Assembly: GCA_003162995.1 (NCBI GenBank)
Contig: PLUZ01000381.1
Location: 10,606 to 42,294 of the forward strand
Direction of reading: 5' to 3'
DNA: 31,689 bases
Origin: Methylocapsa sp.
GTDB lineage: Bacteria; Pseudomonadota; Alphaproteobacteria; Rhizobiales; Beijerinckiaceae
A program made the position numbers and the translations under genes. The notes beneath the pieces are model-generated. The model searched no databases, was not told where the DNA came from, and saw only the letters and a program-made list of their open reading frames with translations. Shown piece after piece: positions 1-9,003 of this stretch; within the stretch, counting starts at the first letter, position 1; each line of letters opens with the position of its first letter.

Positions 1-555
1 GATAACACAAGCTTGTGCAAAACTTGCGGCGCAGGAGGCGGAATAGGATGAGCGCCTGGACAAAATAGAAACATATGATAGTTTTTTTATGCTTTGCCAT
101 TAAATAATCAAAATTAATTAACTAAAATATTGAATACCTGTCCGTGGTTCAGTGCGCGGACGGTGAGGGGGAGAATGACGCAAGCTCAGGAGTAAGGGCT
201 TACAAGGCAAAGAGTTGCGGGCTGATTCCGGACCGTAGGGCGGCTGAACATTGTACAGTTGAGTCCAATGCTTACCCATATGGAGCATTGACAATCGATG
301 GCAGTCGATAAATTACTACCCAAGGTTTCAATCGTAAATTAAGCCTCTCCTGCCCGACGGTTTAACTTAGGTACAATACAGGAAATGTCCAGACGGCTCT
401 TGGTGTGCCGCCCGCGTGATGTCTTTAATCTTAAGTCCAGCAGTGGCATGTTTGAAGTGTGATGATGGGTAGGTAAATATAAAATTATGCCATTCATTGG
501 TGATGATGGCGAATTTTTAACTTATGCGGATACAAGTTTCGTGAGAAGGTTAGCA
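1..555. other. AT-rich intergenic edge, no gene recognised
   Basis: This stretch is visibly richer in A and T than the rest of the window and has no open frame with recognisable coding character. A TTGACA hexamer lies at 288-293, followed by a small inverted repeat (ATCGA, six bases, TCGAT). It could be a promoter for the downstream small gene, but no good -10 box sits at the right distance and the gene is 260 bp away. The only translatable start with a purine-rich leader near the left edge gives a six-codon peptide. Confidence 0.4.
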
Positions 556-921
556 ATGATGAGATTAGCATTCCTCGCCGCTCTGGTAACGATCTCTGGT
601 CCAGTATTGGCGGATCCTGGGCCGATGGGTTTGCCTGACTTCTCGATCGAGAAGTCCTGCTCATTGTTTGCTGGGCATCCACGCCCGCTCGTGTTGTGCC
701 AGGATACGGAATCCCGCTATCGCGGCGAAGTCGCGAGTTCGTGGGCCCAAACGCCGGTCTTAGAAAGGGAGGCGTGCGTGAAGCTCGCTAGTCAGTCCCA
801 GCGCGGGAAATACGAGGTGCTCGCGCGCTGTCTGCGCACGGCTATCTCGGAGGCCGCTTGGAAAGACGCCGTCGGATCCATCAAGCAATCCGCGATTGAG
901 CGGGATACTAGATCGCCATGA
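556..921 (+). CDS. small secreted four-cysteine protein, function unknown
   Basis: The predicted protein has 121 residues. Residues 1-19 form a signal peptide (MMRLAFLAAL core, cleavage near VLA-D). The mature part carries four cysteines at 35, 48, 74 and 92, spaced as in a helical disulfide-linked domain. The start at 556 is preferred over upstream starts in the same frame because an AGAAGG ribosome-binding site lies just before it and the signal peptide begins there; the second ATG at 559 is equally possible. From memory, the pattern C-x(12)-C, a W near residue 63, then C-x(17)-C resembles a family of short uncharacterised exported proteins of Rhizobiales. No enzyme motif is visible. The stop codon lies inside a hairpin. 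Confidence 0.6.
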   Translation: MMRLAFLAALVTISGPVLADPGPMGLPDFSIEKSCSLFAGHPRPLVLCQDTESRYRGEVASSWAQTPVLEREACVKLASQSQRGKYEVLARCLRTAISEAAWKDAVGSIKQSAIERDTRSP

Positions 922-950
922 TTTTGGAAGGAATCCATCCAAAATCATGG
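916..950. terminator. hairpin between convergent genes, possible bidirectional terminator
   Basis: There is a perfect 13-bp inverted repeat, CCATGATTTTGGA at 916-928 and its complement at 938-950, with a 9-base loop. The left arm overlaps the stop codon of the upstream plus-strand gene. No T tract follows, so intrinsic termination is uncertain. Its position between a plus-strand gene and the minus-strand cys operon fits a transcript-end structure. Confidence 0.45.
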
Positions 951-971
951 ATGTGATCGAATCCAAAAGTT

Positions 972-1034
972 TAGTAGGGATGCGGGCGAAACCCGGTTTC
1001 CACTTTTCCTCATCCCGCTCTGGACCATGATCGC
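972..1034. repeat. dispersed intergenic repeat, family 1 copy 1
   Basis: The element runs GGGATGCGGGC, then AACCCGGTTTCCACTTTTCC, then CATCCCGCTCT and a GATC box. A related copy in the opposite orientation lies at 18945-19016, and a shorter one at 17476-17515. Its outer parts (GGGATG and CATCCC) are complementary and could fold as a stem. It lies between the converging small gene and cysA. Similar palindromic units occur in Rhizobiales genomes; that link is from general knowledge. Confidence 0.6.
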
Positions 1035-1114
1035 TTCAAGAGAAATCGCTCATCGTCTCGATCTCTTTGTTTTGCCGCATATTCCGCGCTCGAGGAGACC
1101 GGGTTCGCGGCATT

Positions 1115-2164
1115 TCAGATCACATAATCATCATCAAACGACCTTGTATTACGCAGCCGTATGAAAACCTTGTCGTCGGGCTTTAGGCCAAGATCCTTAT
1201 AGGCGTGCATGGATAGAGCTGCGTCGACGACGGCTTGATCGTCGATGCGCGCGAGTTCGACATTCACCGAGGAACCGGCAAAGGCGATATGGCTGATTTT
1301 TGCGGCGATGCCAGATCCGTCGGTATTCTCACGCCTGATTTCGACGTCATGAGGCCGTACGAATGTCACGCCGTTTGCGCTTGACGGGCTCGCCGCCACG
1401 GCCGTGCTGCCATTGGGCTTGCGGCCATGAAAAAGATTGTAGCTGCCGAGGAACTTGAAGACGAATGGATTGGCCGGGTTGTCGTAGATTGTTTCCGGCG
1501 ACGCGAATTGTTCGATTCTCCCTTCATTCATAACGGCAACCCGATCCGACACTTCAAGCGCTTCTTCCTGGTCGTGGGTGACGAGGATGGTCGTCACGTG
1601 GATCTTGCTATGCAATTTGCGAAGCCAGCGCCGCAGCTCGCGCCGGACGGTTGCGTCGAGGGCGCCAAAAGGTTCGTCGAGCAATAGGACACTCGGCTCG
1701 ACCGCGAGCGCCCGGGCGAGCGCCACCCTTTGCCTTTGGCCGCCGGAGAGCTGCGATGGATAGCGCTGCGCGAAGTTTTGCAGCTGGACAAGTTGCAAAA
1801 GCTCGCCGACCTTGGCGCGGATCTCCGCCTCCCTTGGCCGTTGCCGCCAAGGCTTCGCGCGCAGCCCGAAAGCGACGTTCTCAAAGACGCTCATGTGCTT
1901 GAACAGGGCATAGCTTTGGAAGACAAAACCGATGCGCCGCTTTCCCACCTCCTGACAGGTCACGTCGTGGCCGTCGAAAAGGATTGGCCCACTGCCGGGG
2001 TCGGCGGCTTCCATGCCGGCGATCACGCGAAGAAGCGTTGTCTTGCCGCAGCCGCTTGGCCCGAGCAGCGAGACAAGTTCGCCGGTTTCCACTTTGAAAT
2101 TGACATTGCTGAGCGCCTTGAACCGATTGAAGGTCTTGCTGACCCCGATAATTTCGATGCTCAT
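1115..2164 (-). CDS. cysA: sulfate/thiosulfate ABC transporter ATP-binding protein CysA
   Basis: This is the ATPase that energises sulfate or thiosulfate import at the inner face of the cytoplasmic membrane. The 349 residues show Walker A GPSGCGKT at 35-42, a Q-loop in VFQSYALF near 81-88, the ABC signature LSGGQ at 139-143, Walker B LLLDEP at 160-165 and the switch histidine in TH at 196-197. A C-terminal regulatory region of about 110 residues follows, as usual for CysA. The start ATG overlaps the cysW stop as ATGA, indicating translational coupling. It is the last gene of the operon. The neighbouring sulfate-binding protein and two permeases separate it from other CysA-like importer ATPases such as those for spermidine or iron. 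Confidence 0.95.
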   Translation of the reverse strand: MSIEIIGVSKTFNRFKALSNVNFKVETGELVSLLGPSGCGKTTLLRVIAGMEAADPGSGPILFDGHDVTCQEVGKRRIGFVFQSYALFKHMSVFENVAFGLRAKPWRQRPREAEIRAKVGELLQLVQLQNFAQRYPSQLSGGQRQRVALARALAVEPSVLLLDEPFGALDATVRRELRRWLRKLHSKIHVTTILVTHDQEEALEVSDRVAVMNEGRIEQFASPETIYDNPANPFVFKFLGSYNLFHGRKPNGSTAVAASPSSANGVTFVRPHDVEIRRENTDGSGIAAKISHIAFAGSSVNVELARIDDQAVVDAALSMHAYKDLGLKPDDKVFIRLRNTRSFDDDYVI

Positions 2165-3198
2165 GGCATGTCTACTCCTTCTACCTCGGTCATCGCAGCC
2201 TTGCCGGTTTTGCGTTCAACGAGCACCTGGACAACCAGAGTCACAACTGCCAGCAGGGCAAGCAAAGATGCGACGGTAAAGGCGGCCTGGTTGTTATATT
2301 CGTTCCATAGTTTCTCAATACGCAACGGCATGGTGTCGTTGGCGTCTGTATGACCGGAGACCACGGACACCGCGCCAAACTCGCCAAACACGCGCGCCGT
2401 GCAAAGAATGACGCCGTAAAGTAAAGCCCATTTCACGTTCGGCAAGGTCACCGTGCGGAAAGTGCGCCAGCCGGAGGCGCCGAGCGAGAGTGCTGCCACT
2501 TCCTCGTCGGACCCTTGAGAGTCCATCAGCGGAATCAACGAGCGCGCGACAAAAGGAAAAGTGACGAAAATCGACGCGAGTGCGATCGCCAAGGGTGTGA
2601 AAATGATCCCGGTGAAGCTCTGGGTGAATGCGAACGGCCACCATTCTTGCGCAAAGCCACGCCAGTGGAGAGAGAAAGGGTCCGGCCAGGTCAAGTTCGA
2701 GGCCCATGGGCCGAACACACCACTCCGGCCAAGCAGCAGTACGAAGATGAGTCCCGCGATGACGGGCGAGACCGAGAAAGGCAGGTCGATCAGCGTGATC
2801 AAAAGAGAGCGGCCTTTGAACCGGAACTTTGTGACCGACCATGCGGCGGCAAGACCGAAGACAATATTGAGGGGGACGACGACAGCGGCGATCCCCATGG
2901 TCAGCCTGATCGAACTCCAAGTTTTCTCGGCCTGACTCCGGTCAGACGAAAGCTTGCGCCGTTCGGCCGGACTTAGCTTTGCGCCCTCGGGCGGGCTTGC
3001 GGCGTAAAAGACGCTGGCGTAGGCGTCAAACCCCTTGGAAAGCGCCTGAGAGAACACATTCACAACCGGGACAACGATAAAAACGGAGAGAAAGAGGACC
3101 GTCACCGCGATAGTGACACGGCGGACGAGCGGATGGGTCGGAGGGGCTGGTTTCCCTGTCCCTCCCATGGTCGGATTTTGGTGCGGCGCTCCTGCCAT
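2161..3198 (-). CDS. cysW: sulfate ABC transporter permease CysW
   Basis: This is the second membrane subunit of the sulfate/thiosulfate importer. The 345 residues contain about six hydrophobic segments and the cytoplasmic EAA loop contacting the ATPase ([16 protein letters not shown] followed by LPNV). The protein is longer than the usual 270-290 residues. A hydrophilic stretch near residues 67-92 ([18 protein letters not shown]) and a Trp/Phe-rich stretch near 168-195 look like insertions into extracytoplasmic loops. The reading frame is otherwise uninterrupted. It starts 51 bp after the cysT stop and overlaps cysA by 4 bp. The order T-W-A and the binding-protein gene upstream support CysW over other type I permeases. 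Confidence 0.92.
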   Translation of the reverse strand: MAGAPHQNPTMGGTGKPAPPTHPLVRRVTIAVTVLFLSVFIVVPVVNVFSQALSKGFDAYASVFYAASPPEGAKLSPAERRKLSSDRSQAEKTWSSIRLTMGIAAVVVPLNIVFGLAAAWSVTKFRFKGRSLLITLIDLPFSVSPVIAGLIFVLLLGRSGVFGPWASNLTWPDPFSLHWRGFAQEWWPFAFTQSFTGIIFTPLAIALASIFVTFPFVARSLIPLMDSQGSDEEVAALSLGASGWRTFRTVTLPNVKWALLYGVILCTARVFGEFGAVSVVSGHTDANDTMPLRIEKLWNEYNNQAAFTVASLLALLAVVTLVVQVLVERKTGKAAMTEVEGVDMP

Positions 3199-3249
3199 GG
3201 ACGAGTCCTCATTCCGATGTGCGTCGATGAAGGAAACCGCGCGTATGCG

Positions 3250-4224
3250 TCAGGCTACCCGATGTTCGCGGCGGCGCGTCCACCATTCGATCCCGTTGAT
3301 GCCGAGAAGAAGGAGAAGCGAGAAAAACAACAACACAATGCCGATGGCAGTGGCTTGCGCGGTGCGGAAGTCGTCGAGCTTAATGACAATCTGCAAAGGC
3401 GCGATTTGCGACTTTCCGGGAATGTTTCCGGCGATGAAGATCACCGAACCATATTCGCCGATCGCGCGGGCGAAGGCCAAGGCCACACCGCTGAGCCACG
3501 CCGGGAAGATTTCCGGAAAGATGACGCGGCGAAAAATGGTCCAGCTGTTGGCGCCAAGGCTCAACGCGGCATGTTCATTTTCCGTATCCCATTCCCGCAG
3601 CACCGGCTGGACCGTGCGCACCACGAAAGGAAGACCAACGAAGATGAGAACGAGCACGATGCCTGTGTTGGTATTCGAATAAGGGAAACTCAACCACGAT
3701 AGGGCATCGGCGGAGACAATCTCGCCAACGCCGGCGAGCCCCGCGAGCCAGTTCACCAAGTCCGCGAGATGGCGGCCGAGCCCGCCGATCCAGCCATTCG
3801 CCAGAAAAAGCGAACTGAATGTGAGGCCGGCAACCGCGGTCGGCAAGGCAAAGGGAAGGTCAATCAGCGCGTCGAAAAAGCGCCGTCCCGGGAAAGGCTC
3901 GCGCACAAGCACCCATGCAACGATCAATCCGAAGATACCATTGACAGCCGCCGCGATGGCGGAGGCCGTGAAGGTGAGCTTGAAGGAAGCCATAACGATC
4001 GGATCGGTTATCGTTTGCCAAAATTCACTCCAGCTCAGCTGCGTGGTCTTGAAAACCATGCCGGCGAGAGGAATGAGAACCAGCGCCGATAGATAAAACA
4101 GCGTGTAGCCGAGGGTCAGCGGCAGCCCTGGAATAAGACGCGATGGCCTCGATGGAGAGGAAAACAGCTTGCCTGCCGGCGGTCTTGGAGGGGAGCGGTC
4201 CTCCGTTACGGCGTTTCCGGTCAT
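3250..4224 (-). CDS. cysT: sulfate ABC transporter permease CysT (CysU)
   Basis: This is the first membrane subunit of the sulfate/thiosulfate importer and presumably pairs with CysW as a heterodimeric channel. It has 324 residues. A hydrophilic N-terminal extension of about 35 residues precedes the first membrane segment (LGYTLFYLSALVLIPLAGMV). The EAA loop is visible as EHAALSLGANSWTIFRRV. The IGLP-type motif appears as FVGLPFVVRTVQPVL. The ATG start overlaps the stop of the binding-protein gene as ATGA, so translation is probably coupled. The N-terminal extension is Pro/Arg-rich and its role is unknown. Confidence 0.92.
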   Translation of the reverse strand: MTGNAVTEDRSPPRPPAGKLFSSPSRPSRLIPGLPLTLGYTLFYLSALVLIPLAGMVFKTTQLSWSEFWQTITDPIVMASFKLTFTASAIAAAVNGIFGLIVAWVLVREPFPGRRFFDALIDLPFALPTAVAGLTFSSLFLANGWIGGLGRHLADLVNWLAGLAGVGEIVSADALSWLSFPYSNTNTGIVLVLIFVGLPFVVRTVQPVLREWDTENEHAALSLGANSWTIFRRVIFPEIFPAWLSGVALAFARAIGEYGSVIFIAGNIPGKSQIAPLQIVIKLDDFRTAQATAIGIVLLFFSLLLLLGINGIEWWTRRREHRVA

Positions 4225-5327
4225 TTGGCGGGCCTGTAAATTTGGTCGAAGAGCGCTCCGTCGGCGAAGAACGCTTCCTGCGCCTTTGGCCAGCCGCCAA
4301 AGATCTCGTCGATAGTGAAGAGCGGGATCGGCGGCATGTCCGAGCTATATTTCTTCAAGGCCTCGACGTCGCGCGGCCTATAATGATTTTGCGCGACGAT
4401 TTCTTGTGCCTCTGGCGTATAGAGAAACTTTAGATAGGCTTCCGCGACATCGCGCGTGCCTTTTTTGTCCACGACCTCGTCGACGACGGCGACAGGCGGT
4501 TCGCCGAGAATGCTGCTCGAGGGATAGACGATTTCGAATTTGTCCTTGCCGAATTCGTCAAGCGCCAGCCAGAGTTCGTTTTCCCAGTTCAACAGGACGT
4601 CGCCAAGCTGCTTTTGGGCGAAAGTGACGGTCGCGCCACGCGCGCCCGTATCGAGAACAGGCACGTTGTTGTTGTAGAATTTCTCGATCACCGCCCGAGC
4701 TTCAGCGTTCTGGTAGACTGGGAAATCCCGTGCTGAACGCGCCGCCTCCTGCGCGTCCTTCAGCCCCTGAAACGTCGTGAGATCATGAGTCTTCGCATTG
4801 GCCGTTGCGCCCCAAAGCGCGAGGAATGCCCAGCGTGCAGCGGCGCCCGTTTTGGGGTTGGGCACGATCACCTGCACGCCAGGCCTAGTTAAATCCTTCC
4901 AATCCCTGATGTTTTTCGGGTTTCCCTTGCGCACCAGAAAGCCGACGGTTGATGTATAGGGGGAGGAATTATAAGGCAGTTTCTCCTGCCAGCCAGGATT
5001 GATCAGCCCGGCCCGCTCGATCGCGGTGATATCCCAGCCGGCGCCCAAGGTGACGACGTCGGCTTTCAATCCATCGATCACCGAACGCGCTTGCTTGCTC
5101 GATCCCCCGTGCGACTGTTCGAAGGTCACGCTTACGCCCGTGCGGGCTTTGTAGTGCTCCGCGAACACAGCGTTGATATCCGTGTAGAGTTCCCGAGTGG
5201 GATCATAGGAAACATTGAGGAGCTTCGCCTCCTCGCTCAGCGCCGGAAGTGAGATGGCGGCACATAATAGGCTTAAGCACGCAATTCCCGCACCGGCCAA
5301 AAATGACCGTATGCCCAAATCGCGCAA
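4221..5327 (-). CDS. sbp: periplasmic sulfate/thiosulfate-binding protein (Sbp/CysP type)
   Basis: This captures sulfate or thiosulfate in the periplasm and delivers it to CysT/CysW. Family hallmarks are LLNVSYDPTRELY at the mature N-terminus, TFEQSHGGSSKQARSVI, ADVVTLGAGWDI, RKGNPKNIRDW, VPNPKTGAAARWAFLALWG and NWENE. The reading frame stays open to 5483 but contains no ATG upstream of the signal peptide. I place the start at a TTG (5327) because the signal peptide (SFLAGAGIACLSLLCAAI, then PALSEE) begins a few residues later, giving 368 residues; no strong ribosome-binding site is visible. GTG at 5393 and TTG at 5483 are alternatives. It is the first gene of the cys operon. Confidence 0.9.
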   Translation of the reverse strand: MRDLGIRSFLAGAGIACLSLLCAAISLPALSEEAKLLNVSYDPTRELYTDINAVFAEHYKARTGVSVTFEQSHGGSSKQARSVIDGLKADVVTLGAGWDITAIERAGLINPGWQEKLPYNSSPYTSTVGFLVRKGNPKNIRDWKDLTRPGVQVIVPNPKTGAAARWAFLALWGATANAKTHDLTTFQGLKDAQEAARSARDFPVYQNAEARAVIEKFYNNNVPVLDTGARGATVTFAQKQLGDVLLNWENELWLALDEFGKDKFEIVYPSSSILGEPPVAVVDEVVDKKGTRDVAEAYLKFLYTPEAQEIVAQNHYRPRDVEALKKYSSDMPPIPLFTIDEIFGGWPKAQEAFFADGALFDQIYRPAK

Positions 5328-5838
5328 ACAAGTCGCGGATTGTTGTCCTTGCAATATCCGGACGGCTGCGGCGATTGCGGCGAAATCGCCCACTATAAAA
5401 GGAAACTTCAACACGAAGCCTATCCGATTCTGTATTGTTAGAAAGTGCCGCGTCAACGACAGCTGTGCGCATGATTTCGTCAACTAAGTCTATAGATTAA
5501 ACTTTTGTCAATAGCCACCGGGCCGCCCGGCCAAATCCGGTTATTTCCAGCATTTCAAGGAGCCGGGGGTTCGCGTTAAGCTGCTGAGATTAGGGAGGCG
5601 AGCGGATTTGCCAGGGCGATATTTTCTGGACGGTAATTTGGGCTTCCGTCCCGCCGCATTGGACCGGTGCCAGAAAAGGAAGCAGACCGTGCCGTGCCAA
5701 ACCGCCTGACTCTGCCATCCTTCGCGCTTGGTACAGGGAATTCCATAGCGGCGGGCCGGCCGCGCGGGAAGACCGCAAATACTGGTGGCCCGCCGGACCG
5801 CGCTCCGGCGCCGGCTGTCTAGACTTGAGCGGGCCCGT
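5328..5838. other. leader of the cys operon and ugd-sbp intergenic region
   Basis: Upstream of sbp on the minus strand a TTGACA hexamer lies at 5511-5506, next to an AT-rich stretch (TTTAATCTATAGACTTAG) that could hold the promoter of the sulfate operon. A GC palindrome (CCGGGCGGCCCGG) lies just upstream near 5520-5532. The remaining ~300 bp towards ugd are GC-rich with short open frames on both strands. None has a ribosome-binding site or similarity I recognise, so I call no gene. Confidence 0.35.
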
Positions 5839-7170
5839 CTATGCGCCCGCGCTTTCGCTTTGGACGGAGCTTCTGCCGACGCAGCTATAGACAAAACCAC
5901 GCCGGGCCATTTCCGCCGGATCGTAAATGTTGCGGAGGTCGACCATGACCGGTGAAGCGAGAGCCGATTTGACGCGATCGAGATCAAGCGCGCGAAACGC
6001 ATCCCATTCGGTCACGATGACGAGTGCATCGGCTTTTTCGCAGCAGGAATAAGGGTCGTAAAAAAAGGTAAGGTCGCTGAGGACGAGGCGCGCCTGATCC
6101 ATGCCTTCAGGATCGAAGGCATGGATCCGCGCGCCATTGTCCTGCAGAGCCGTGATGATCGAAATCGCGGGCGAATCGCGCATATCGTCGGTGTTCGGTT
6201 TGAAGGTAAGGCCCAATACCGCGATTGTTTTACCGCGCACCGTCCCGCCGCAGGCAGCCAAAACCTTGCGCCCCATGGCGCGCTTGCGCTGATCGTTGAC
6301 GGCTGCAACCTCCTCGACGATGCGGATCGGCGTGCCATGATCCTGGGCTGTTTTGATCAGTGCCTGGGTGTCCTTAGGAAAGCAGGAGCCCCCGTAGCCT
6401 GGTCCCGCGTGCAAGAATTTTGATCCAATGCGCTTGTCGAGGCCAATCCCGCGTGCCACGTCTTGCACATTGGCCCCCGTCATCTCGCAAAGATCGGCGA
6501 TTTCATTAATGAACGTTATTTTAGTCGCCAGAAAAGCATTTGCCGCGTATTTGGTTAGTTCGGACGTGCGGCGGCTGGTAAAAAGGAAGGGCGCCTGGTT
6601 CAGATAGAGCGGCCGGTAGATTTCTCTCATGACCGCTTCGGCGCGCTTGTCCTCGATGCCGATAACAATGCGGTCCGGCCGCTTGAAATCATCGATGGCT
6701 GCCCCTTCGCGCAGAAACTCCGGGTTGGACACAACCGTGAAATCGGCGTCCGGCCGGGTTTCGCGAATGATTCTTTCGACCTCGTCGCCTGTGCCGACGG
6801 GAACAGTGGATTTTGTCACGACCACCGTAAATCCATCAAGACCGGCGGCGATCGTGCGGGCGGCCTGGTAGACGAAGGAAAGATCCGCATGGCCGTCGCC
6901 GCGCCGTGAAGGTGTGCCGACCGCGATGAAAACCGCTTGAGAGCTGGCAACTGCGCCGGCAAGATCAGTCGAAAAGGAAAGTCTGCGTTGCCGTACGTTG
7001 TTGCCGACGAGATCTTGCAAGCCAGGTTCGAAGATCGGCATCTTCCCGGCCTTCAGGGCCTCGATTTTTTGTGCATCCGTGTCGATACAAATGACAGTGT
7101 GACCGAAATCCGCGAGACAGGCTCCCGACACCAGCCCCACATAGCCAGAACCGATCATTGCAATGTGCAT
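5839..7170 (-). CDS. ugd: UDP-glucose 6-dehydrogenase
   Basis: It oxidises UDP-glucose to UDP-glucuronate with two NAD+ in the cytoplasm, supplying precursors for exopolysaccharide, capsule or lipid A modification. The 443 residues start with the NAD-binding motif GSGYVG at 7-12 and include VGTPS near 84-88, TKSTVPVGT near 119-127 and EFLREG near 151-156. The catalytic cysteine is C263 in the family signature GGSCFPKDT. The start at 7170 was chosen over an upstream in-frame ATG at 7215 because the Rossmann strand MHIAMIG begins there and GGGG lies 7 bases upstream. No polysaccharide genes flank it, so the end product cannot be named. It appears to be transcribed alone. Confidence 0.94.
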   Translation of the reverse strand: MHIAMIGSGYVGLVSGACLADFGHTVICIDTDAQKIEALKAGKMPIFEPGLQDLVGNNVRQRRLSFSTDLAGAVASSQAVFIAVGTPSRRGDGHADLSFVYQAARTIAAGLDGFTVVVTKSTVPVGTGDEVERIIRETRPDADFTVVSNPEFLREGAAIDDFKRPDRIVIGIEDKRAEAVMREIYRPLYLNQAPFLFTSRRTSELTKYAANAFLATKITFINEIADLCEMTGANVQDVARGIGLDKRIGSKFLHAGPGYGGSCFPKDTQALIKTAQDHGTPIRIVEEVAAVNDQRKRAMGRKVLAACGGTVRGKTIAVLGLTFKPNTDDMRDSPAISIITALQDNGARIHAFDPEGMDQARLVLSDLTFFYDPYSCCEKADALVIVTEWDAFRALDLDRVKSALASPVMVDLRNIYDPAEMARRGFVYSCVGRSSVQSESAGA

Positions 7171-7561
7171 ATTTTTTCCCCAGAACGCGCCACTGATGAT
7201 GTTGCGGGCAGCCATAGCACGATTGCGAGCGAGCTTGCACTGGTCGAGGCGGACCGGTGTTAGCGTTTTTCAAAACCCAGAAAGGCCGATCGGGCATGGA
7301 AATGCCGCAAATAGTCGCATACGGGAGGTTTCTTTATCAATCTCATGCGAACAGACCGCCAACTGGACCCGCTTCAAAGTGCGAACGCGCCCCGGCGCGG
7401 CGAGAAGAAATTTAAACGCCAGAGCGCTTGCCCTACAGATGGAATCCTCTGATCGATAAGGAATCGCTCAGATTTAAGGATTTGGAGCATGCCGGAATCG
7501 AAAAAGTCGAGCATCTTTATCGGAACATGCTCTTGGTGGAGATGCGCAAGGATGCGACGGG
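7171..7561. other. intergenic region between divergent ugd and flavoprotein genes
   Basis: This gap separates divergently transcribed genes and must contain both promoters. No gene is convincing. The part nearest the flavoprotein holds a dispersed repeat (7451-7533), annotated separately. The rest has no palindrome or recognised riboswitch that I can see. Confidence 0.4.
7451..7533. repeat. dispersed intergenic repeat, family 2 copy A
   Basis: The unit reads GATCGATAAGGAATCGCTCA, then TTGGAGCATGCC, ATCGAAAAAGTCGAG and CGGAACATGCTC. A second copy in the same orientation lies at 26846-26929. GAGCATG near the middle and CATGCTC at the end are complementary, so the transcript could form a stem of about 60 bases. 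It ends 28 bp before the flavoprotein start, so it would lie in that gene's leader. Confidence 0.65.
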
Positions 7562-8983
7562 ATGAGCGCTGATCTTAAGCCCGATTTATGTGTCATTGGC
7601 GGCGGCGCCGGCGGTGTGTCGCTAGCGCTTGGGGCGGCTGCTTGCGGCCTCTCCGTTGTGCTCGTCGAAAAAGCGGCGCTAGGAGGCGGCAGGCTAACGC
7701 AGACTATTCCGCGCAATACCTTGCTTGCCGTAAGCCGAACTGCCGCAGCGGCGCACGACGCCGCGGATTTTGGCGCCGCCGCGCGCGAGCCGCCAATCGA
7801 TTTCGCGCGCCTGCGCAAACATATCGCCTCCGTGGTCGCGGAGATAGCGCCAAATTACGCGCAAGCACGTCTCGAAGCCATGAATGTGAAAATCATTCGC
7901 GCAGCGGGACATTTCACGCGGCCCGACACCTGCGAGGCGAGCAACAAGAAAATAATGGCGCGACGCTTCGTTGTTGCGACAGGAGCCGTCGAGAACACCT
8001 TGCCCATTCCAGGACTAGATCTCGTACGGCCGCTTGACTGCGCCTCACTCTGCACGCTGGATCAGCTGCCCCGGAGTCTTATCGTGATCGGCGCCGATCC
8101 AGATGGGCTCGCGCTGGCGCAGGCGATGCGCCGGTTCGGGTGCGGTGTGATCGTGCTTGTCGAATCCAGGATTTTCCCGCAGGAAGATGAAGAACTTACC
8201 GCACCGGTGCGCGCCGAGTTTGCCCGCGATGGCATCATCATTCATGAGGGCGTGAGGATTTCGCGGGTCGAACCGCGCGCCGACGGCATTCGCGTCTTCT
8301 GCGTCGCCGCCGGGCATGAAAAGCCAATCACGGGTTCGCACATATTGATCGCGGCCGGCTGCGCGCCTGTCGTCGAGGGTTTGGGTCTTGCCGAGGCGAA
8401 AGTGCGTTACAACAAAAGCGGCATCGAGACAGGGGCCGCTTTCACGACCAGCAATCGGCGTATCCATGCGATCGGCGCTGTCGTAAAGGGCGCACAATAT
8501 GAGGGTGCGGCTGAACAGCACGCCTGGCTCGTCCTGCGCGCCATTCTCGGACTGCCCAGCTGGCCAAGGCGAAGGCCAGCGGCTGCCAGAGTCATTTTGA
8601 CCTGCCCGCCCATCGCCATCACAGGGCTATCGGAAGCGCAAGCGCGGGCGGCTTATCGCCATATTCATGTGCTGCGATGGCCATTCTCGGAGACCGAGCG
8701 GGCTCGAATCGAGCATCGGCCCATCGGCCATATCAAGCTTATCGCCAGCCGACGGGGTACCATTCTCGGCGCCGGAATTGTTGGCTCGGGGGCAGAAGAG
8801 TTGATCAACCTTTGCGCGCTTGCCATATCGAAGGGCATGACCGCAAGCGATATCGCTTCTATAATGGTAACTTATCCGTCGCTAACCGACGCGGTGCGGC
8901 GCGCGGGCATGACGTTTCCGGCAAATAGGCTTGACCGTTCGCTAACGCAACAAGTGCTGCGCTTTCTGCGTTGGTTCGGATAG
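7562..8983 (+). CDS. lipoamide-dehydrogenase-like flavoprotein lacking redox cysteines
   Basis: The 473-residue protein has the layout of the class I pyridine nucleotide-disulfide oxidoreductases: N-terminal FAD site GGGAGG at 13-18, second FAD element ATGAVENTLPIPG at 139-151, NAD(P) domain around 172-200 and a C-terminal dimerisation domain from about 343. The catalytic residues are absent. Where the family has GGTCLNxGCIPSK, this protein has GGGRLTQTIPRNT (41-53) with no cysteine. The conserved Asp of the third FAD motif is Ala in AIGAVVKG (303-310). The C-terminal HPT is replaced by YPS (438-440). It cannot work as a dithiol reductase by the known mechanism. A kinase gene follows 20 bp downstream, so they are probably co-transcribed. 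The substrate is unknown; a flavin-dependent but non-disulfide role or a sensory role is possible. Confidence 0.8.
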   Translation: MSADLKPDLCVIGGGAGGVSLALGAAACGLSVVLVEKAALGGGRLTQTIPRNTLLAVSRTAAAAHDAADFGAAAREPPIDFARLRKHIASVVAEIAPNYAQARLEAMNVKIIRAAGHFTRPDTCEASNKKIMARRFVVATGAVENTLPIPGLDLVRPLDCASLCTLDQLPRSLIVIGADPDGLALAQAMRRFGCGVIVLVESRIFPQEDEELTAPVRAEFARDGIIIHEGVRISRVEPRADGIRVFCVAAGHEKPITGSHILIAAGCAPVVEGLGLAEAKVRYNKSGIETGAAFTTSNRRIHAIGAVVKGAQYEGAAEQHAWLVLRAILGLPSWPRRRPAAARVILTCPPIAITGLSEAQARAAYRHIHVLRWPFSETERARIEHRPIGHIKLIASRRGTILGAGIVGSGAEELINLCALAISKGMTASDIASIMVTYPSLTDAVRRAGMTFPANRLDRSLTQQVLRFLRWFG

Positions 8984-9003
8984 GGTGGCCAATAGGGGTT
9001 GCC

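Noticed and set aside
2515..2976. Long plus-strand frames inside the cys operon (also 3113-3702 and 1730-2353).
   Set aside because: They are antisense to well-conserved cysW, cysT and cysA and arise from high GC codon bias.
5541..6002. 153-codon minus-strand frame downstream of ugd.
   Set aside because: Most of it overlaps ugd in another frame; the remainder has no start signal or known motif.
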